This document shows positions 5,267-7,062 of a DNA stretch of 7,062 bases, piece by piece. The notes beneath the pieces were generated by a model. It saw only the letters and a list, made by a program, of their open reading frames with translations, did no database searches and was not told the origin of the DNA. A program made the position numbers and the translations under genes. Position 1 is the first letter of the stretch. Each line of letters opens with the position of its first letter. This DNA is from Desulfarculaceae bacterium JdFR-95. GTDB lineage: Bacteria; Desulfobacterota; Desulfarculia; Desulfarculales; Desulfarculaceae. The stretch covers positions 1,090 through 8,151 of the forward strand of contig MTPE01000059.1 in NCBI GenBank assembly GCA_002011835.1, read 5' to 3'.

Positions 5267-6085
5267 GTGCCCCGCAAGCAGGAAGAACAGCAGGAGGGAG
5301 CGGGGATCCTGATCCTCTACACCTCCCTGATGATCCTGCTGTTGGCCTTCTTCATCCTGCTCAACAGCCTGAGCAAGATCGAGGAGGCCAAGGTGGAGGC
5401 GGTGTTCCAGTCTCTCATGGGCACCTTCGGCTTCCTGCCTGGCGGGGGCAGCCCCTTCCAGCCCGGCAAGGGCGACCTCACCAGCGTGATCAGCGCGCCC
5501 ATCAATCCCGTGGACCAGGACTACATGTCCCTGCGCGGCCTGGTACGCACCCTGGGCCTGAGCGGCCAGGTGCGCCTGCTGCGCTCCCAGAGCATCAAGA
5601 CCGTGGTCCTGCCCGACGTGCTGTTGTTCGAGCCCGACTCCTACGAACTCACCCCCCAGGCCCGCAACTTCCTCACCCAGGTGGCCCAGATCATCAAGGA
5701 CCGCGCCTATCCCGTGAGCATCTACGGCCACACCGACGACGCCCCACCCCAACGCCCCGGCGTGGCCGACAACTGGGACGTCAGTGCGCGGCGGGCCCTG
5801 GCCGTGTTACGCTATCTGGTGTCGCAGGGAGTGGACCCGCGCCGCCTGGCCGCCTTCGGCCTGGCCGGCAACCGACCCCTGGTGCCCAATGACAGCCCCG
5901 TACACCGGCGCCAGAACAACCGGGTGGAGCTGGTCTTCGACGCGCGCGACCCCAGCATCTACCAGATCCCCGACTCCGGGGTCCCGCGCAAGCTGAACTT
6001 CCGCGGCTTCACCTTCGACCTGTTCGGCGAGGAGGGGAGCAAGGGCAAGCCCCAGCCTCCGAGCCGGAAACAGGAGGGCCCGTAG
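5267..6085 (+). CDS. motB: MotB-like stator protein lacking the ion-binding Asp (MotB1)
   Basis: MotB proteins sit as a dimer inside the MotA ring, anchor the stator to peptidoglycan, and carry an Asp in their single membrane helix that binds the coupling ion. This 272-residue product has a charged cytoplasmic start (1-10), one helix (about 12-34), a periplasmic linker, and an OmpA-like domain (about 108-225) with YGHTDD (153-158), NWDVSARRA (169-177) and R219 of the NNRVEL motif, so wall binding looks intact. Gapless alignment of its helix with that of MotB2 (LMILLLAFFILL against LITLLLTFFVML) puts S20 where MotB2 has D22; the usual Trp before it is Ile. A tail of about 47 residues (226-272), with RGFTFDLFGEE at 246-256, follows the domain. 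It starts at GTG 5267, 9 bases after motA. MotB family is certain; its own ion-conducting ability is doubtful. It may pair with MotB2 or act as an accessory subunit. Confidence 0.88.
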   Translation: MPRKQEEQQEGAGILILYTSLMILLLAFFILLNSLSKIEEAKVEAVFQSLMGTFGFLPGGGSPFQPGKGDLTSVISAPINPVDQDYMSLRGLVRTLGLSGQVRLLRSQSIKTVVLPDVLLFEPDSYELTPQARNFLTQVAQIIKDRAYPVSIYGHTDDAPPQRPGVADNWDVSARRALAVLRYLVSQGVDPRRLAAFGLAGNRPLVPNDSPVHRRQNNRVELVFDARDPSIYQIPDSGVPRKLNFRGFTFDLFGEEGSKGKPQPPSRKQEGP

Positions 6086-6087
6086 TC

Positions 6088-6819
6088 ATGGCGCGGGACA
6101 AGGACCAGGGTGGGGGCTTCAATCCCCTGGGGTGGATGGTCACCTTCGGTGACCTCATCACCCTGCTGCTGACCTTCTTCGTGATGCTGCTGGCCATGCG
6201 CCAGCCGGAGATACAGAAGCTCAAGGCGGTGTTCGGCATCTTCGCCCACGGCGGACCGGCGCCTCTGGCCCTGAGCGACAAGGCCAAGATCCAGGACGTG
6301 CAGCGCCTCTTGGACAGTATCCGCCAGCCCACTGCCGAGGAGCTGACCAGCCCCCAGCAGGAGCTGGCCCGAAAGCTGGAACTCCCCCCCTCCCAGGAGG
6401 GGACCCTGCCCGGCGCCCTGCAGCCGGGGCTCAACCTGCGCAGCGAGAGGCGCGGCATGGTCATCACCTTGGCCAACGACTTGCTGTTCGCCCCCGGTAG
6501 GGCCGAGCTGTCGCCCCGCGCCCGCCAGGCCATCCGCCAGGCGGCCCAGATCCTGCGCTACGGCGACCAGCCGGTGTCGGTGGAAGGGCACACCGACAAC
6601 GTCCCTCCCCCGGCCAAGGGCCCCTACCCGGACAACTGGTCCCTGTCCCTGGCCAGGGCGGAGGCGGTCCTGCACCAACTGATCAAAGAGGGCATCGCCC
6701 CCAGCCGACTGCGCGTGGCCGCCCTGGGCGACACCCGGCCCCTGGTGCCCAACGACACCCCCCAGCACCGGGCCATGAACCGACGTACCGAGATCGTGAT
6801 CCTCATGCCCAACCCCTGA
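6088..6819 (+). CDS. motB: Flagellar stator protein MotB (canonical, with ion-binding Asp; MotB2)
   Basis: This is the conventional peptidoglycan-anchored stator subunit that couples ion flow to MotA movement. The 243-residue protein has a short cytoplasmic N-terminus with the family motif NPLGWMVTFGDLITLLLTFF (12-31); D22 is the expected ion-binding residue. The helix runs to about 36, then come the plug and linker region with Pro/Gln-rich parts, then an OmpA-like domain (about 130-238) with EGHTDN (166-171), NWSLSLARAEAVL (183-195) and NRRTEI (231-236). ATG 6088 follows the motB1 stop by 2 bases, and AGGAGG (6072-6077) lies 10 bases before it inside motB1. Such packing suggests co-translation with motB1 in matched amounts. 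It lacks the long C-terminal tail of MotB1. As the only MotB here with the Asp, it is presumably the one that makes the stator conduct. Confidence 0.95.
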   Translation: MARDKDQGGGFNPLGWMVTFGDLITLLLTFFVMLLAMRQPEIQKLKAVFGIFAHGGPAPLALSDKAKIQDVQRLLDSIRQPTAEELTSPQQELARKLELPPSQEGTLPGALQPGLNLRSERRGMVITLANDLLFAPGRAELSPRARQAIRQAAQILRYGDQPVSVEGHTDNVPPPAKGPYPDNWSLSLARAEAVLHQLIKEGIAPSRLRVAALGDTRPLVPNDTPQHRAMNRRTEIVILMPNP

Positions 6820-6838
6820 GAGGCGAGGAGAGTCTGCC

Positions 6839-7062
6839 ATGCCCGAGATGGACGAGATGGAAGCCGCGGCCGAGGCCGAAGGCGGAGAGGACGAAAAGAA
6901 AGGCAAGAAGAAAAAGTTCCCCCTCAAGCTGATCATCATCCTGGTGGTCGGCCTGGGGGTGCTGGGCGGAGGCGGCTTCTTCGCCTACAAGTATTTCCTG
7001 GCCGGCGACGAGGAACCCGCGGCCGAGGCCCCCAAGAAGGAAGAGGCCGCCAAGGGCGAGGA
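6839..7062 (+). CDS. fliL: Flagellar basal body-associated protein FliL, N-terminal part (3' truncated by window)
   Basis: FliL is a single-pass inner-membrane protein that rings the stator at the flagellar base and supports motor torque. The 74 visible codons start at ATG 6839 with GAGGAG (6825-6830) 8 bases upstream, 19 bases after motB2. They give an acidic then Lys-rich cytoplasmic start (EDEKKGKKKK around 17-26), one membrane helix (about 27-46, FPLKLIIILVVGLGVLGGGG followed by FFAYKYF), and an Ala/Glu/Lys/Pro-rich periplasmic linker. The conserved C-terminal FliL domain lies beyond the window, so the call rests on this layout, the glycine-rich helix end, and position behind motAB, a usual place for fliL (normally followed by fliM). 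ATG codons at residues 4 and 7 are possible but less well placed starts. Confidence 0.85.
   Translation, partial: MPEMDEMEAAAEAEGGEDEKKGKKKKFPLKLIIILVVGLGVLGGGGFFAYKYFLAGDEEPAAEAPKKEEAAKGE

Noticed and set aside
3254..5752. 832-codon open frame on the - strand
   Set aside because: It is antisense to flgE, motA and motB1, and crosses a terminator and a promoter of the + strand. Composition is again Gly/Val/His/Gln/Leu-rich without motifs; a GC-driven shadow.
4435..5892. 485-codon open frame on the + strand in another phase
   Set aside because: It overlaps motA and motB1 out of frame; the product is Gly/Pro/Arg/His-rich with no domain, and the true frames carry strong family motifs.
5959..6939. 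326-codon open frame on the - strand
   Set aside because: It lies antisense to motB1, motB2 and fliL, with no motif and a composition typical of a shadow frame.

Overview
The window is a run of flagellar genes, all on the + strand, from a GC-rich Gram-negative bacterium. The order is fliK (5' end cut off by the window), flgD, flgE, then a gap with a terminator and a sigma-54 promoter, then motA, two motB-type genes in tandem, and the start of fliL (3' end cut off). The very high GC, the near-consensus -24/-12 promoter in front of the stator genes, and a hook block joined to a motAB-fliL block fit a deltaproteobacterial lineage (Desulfobacterota, perhaps Desulfarculales-like). That placement is inference from gene order and base composition, not from a search.

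Region 1 (1-4282) makes the hook. FliK is the hook-length ruler and export-specificity switch. FlgD is the scaffold cap on which hook subunits assemble. FlgE is the hook subunit, and at 776 residues it is far longer than the roughly 400 residues of the enteric protein. Its extra length is a Ser/Thr/Asn/Asp-rich central region with two segments that resemble the IN motif of hook and flagellin proteins.

Region 2 (4283-4492) is the only sizeable non-coding gap. It holds a perfect 38-bp palindrome followed by four T (terminator for flgE), an AT-rich island with a weak sigma-70-like candidate, and TGGCACGCCCCTTGC, a textbook sigma-54 site about 43 bases before the motA start. The stator genes therefore look like a separate transcription unit from the hook genes.

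Region 3 (4493-7062) makes the stator. MotA resembles the PomA branch. Two consecutive MotB-like proteins follow, each with one N-terminal membrane helix and a C-terminal OmpA-like peptidoglycan-binding domain. The second (MotB2) has the essential ion-binding Asp in its helix (D22). The first (MotB1) has Ser (S20) at that place and also lacks the preceding Trp. One MotA with an Asp-less and an Asp-bearing MotB, packed with gaps of 9 and 2 bases and followed by fliL, suggests a mixed or modulated stator. This is the most interesting point in the window; the rest is conventional flagellar biology with some oversized or extended proteins.
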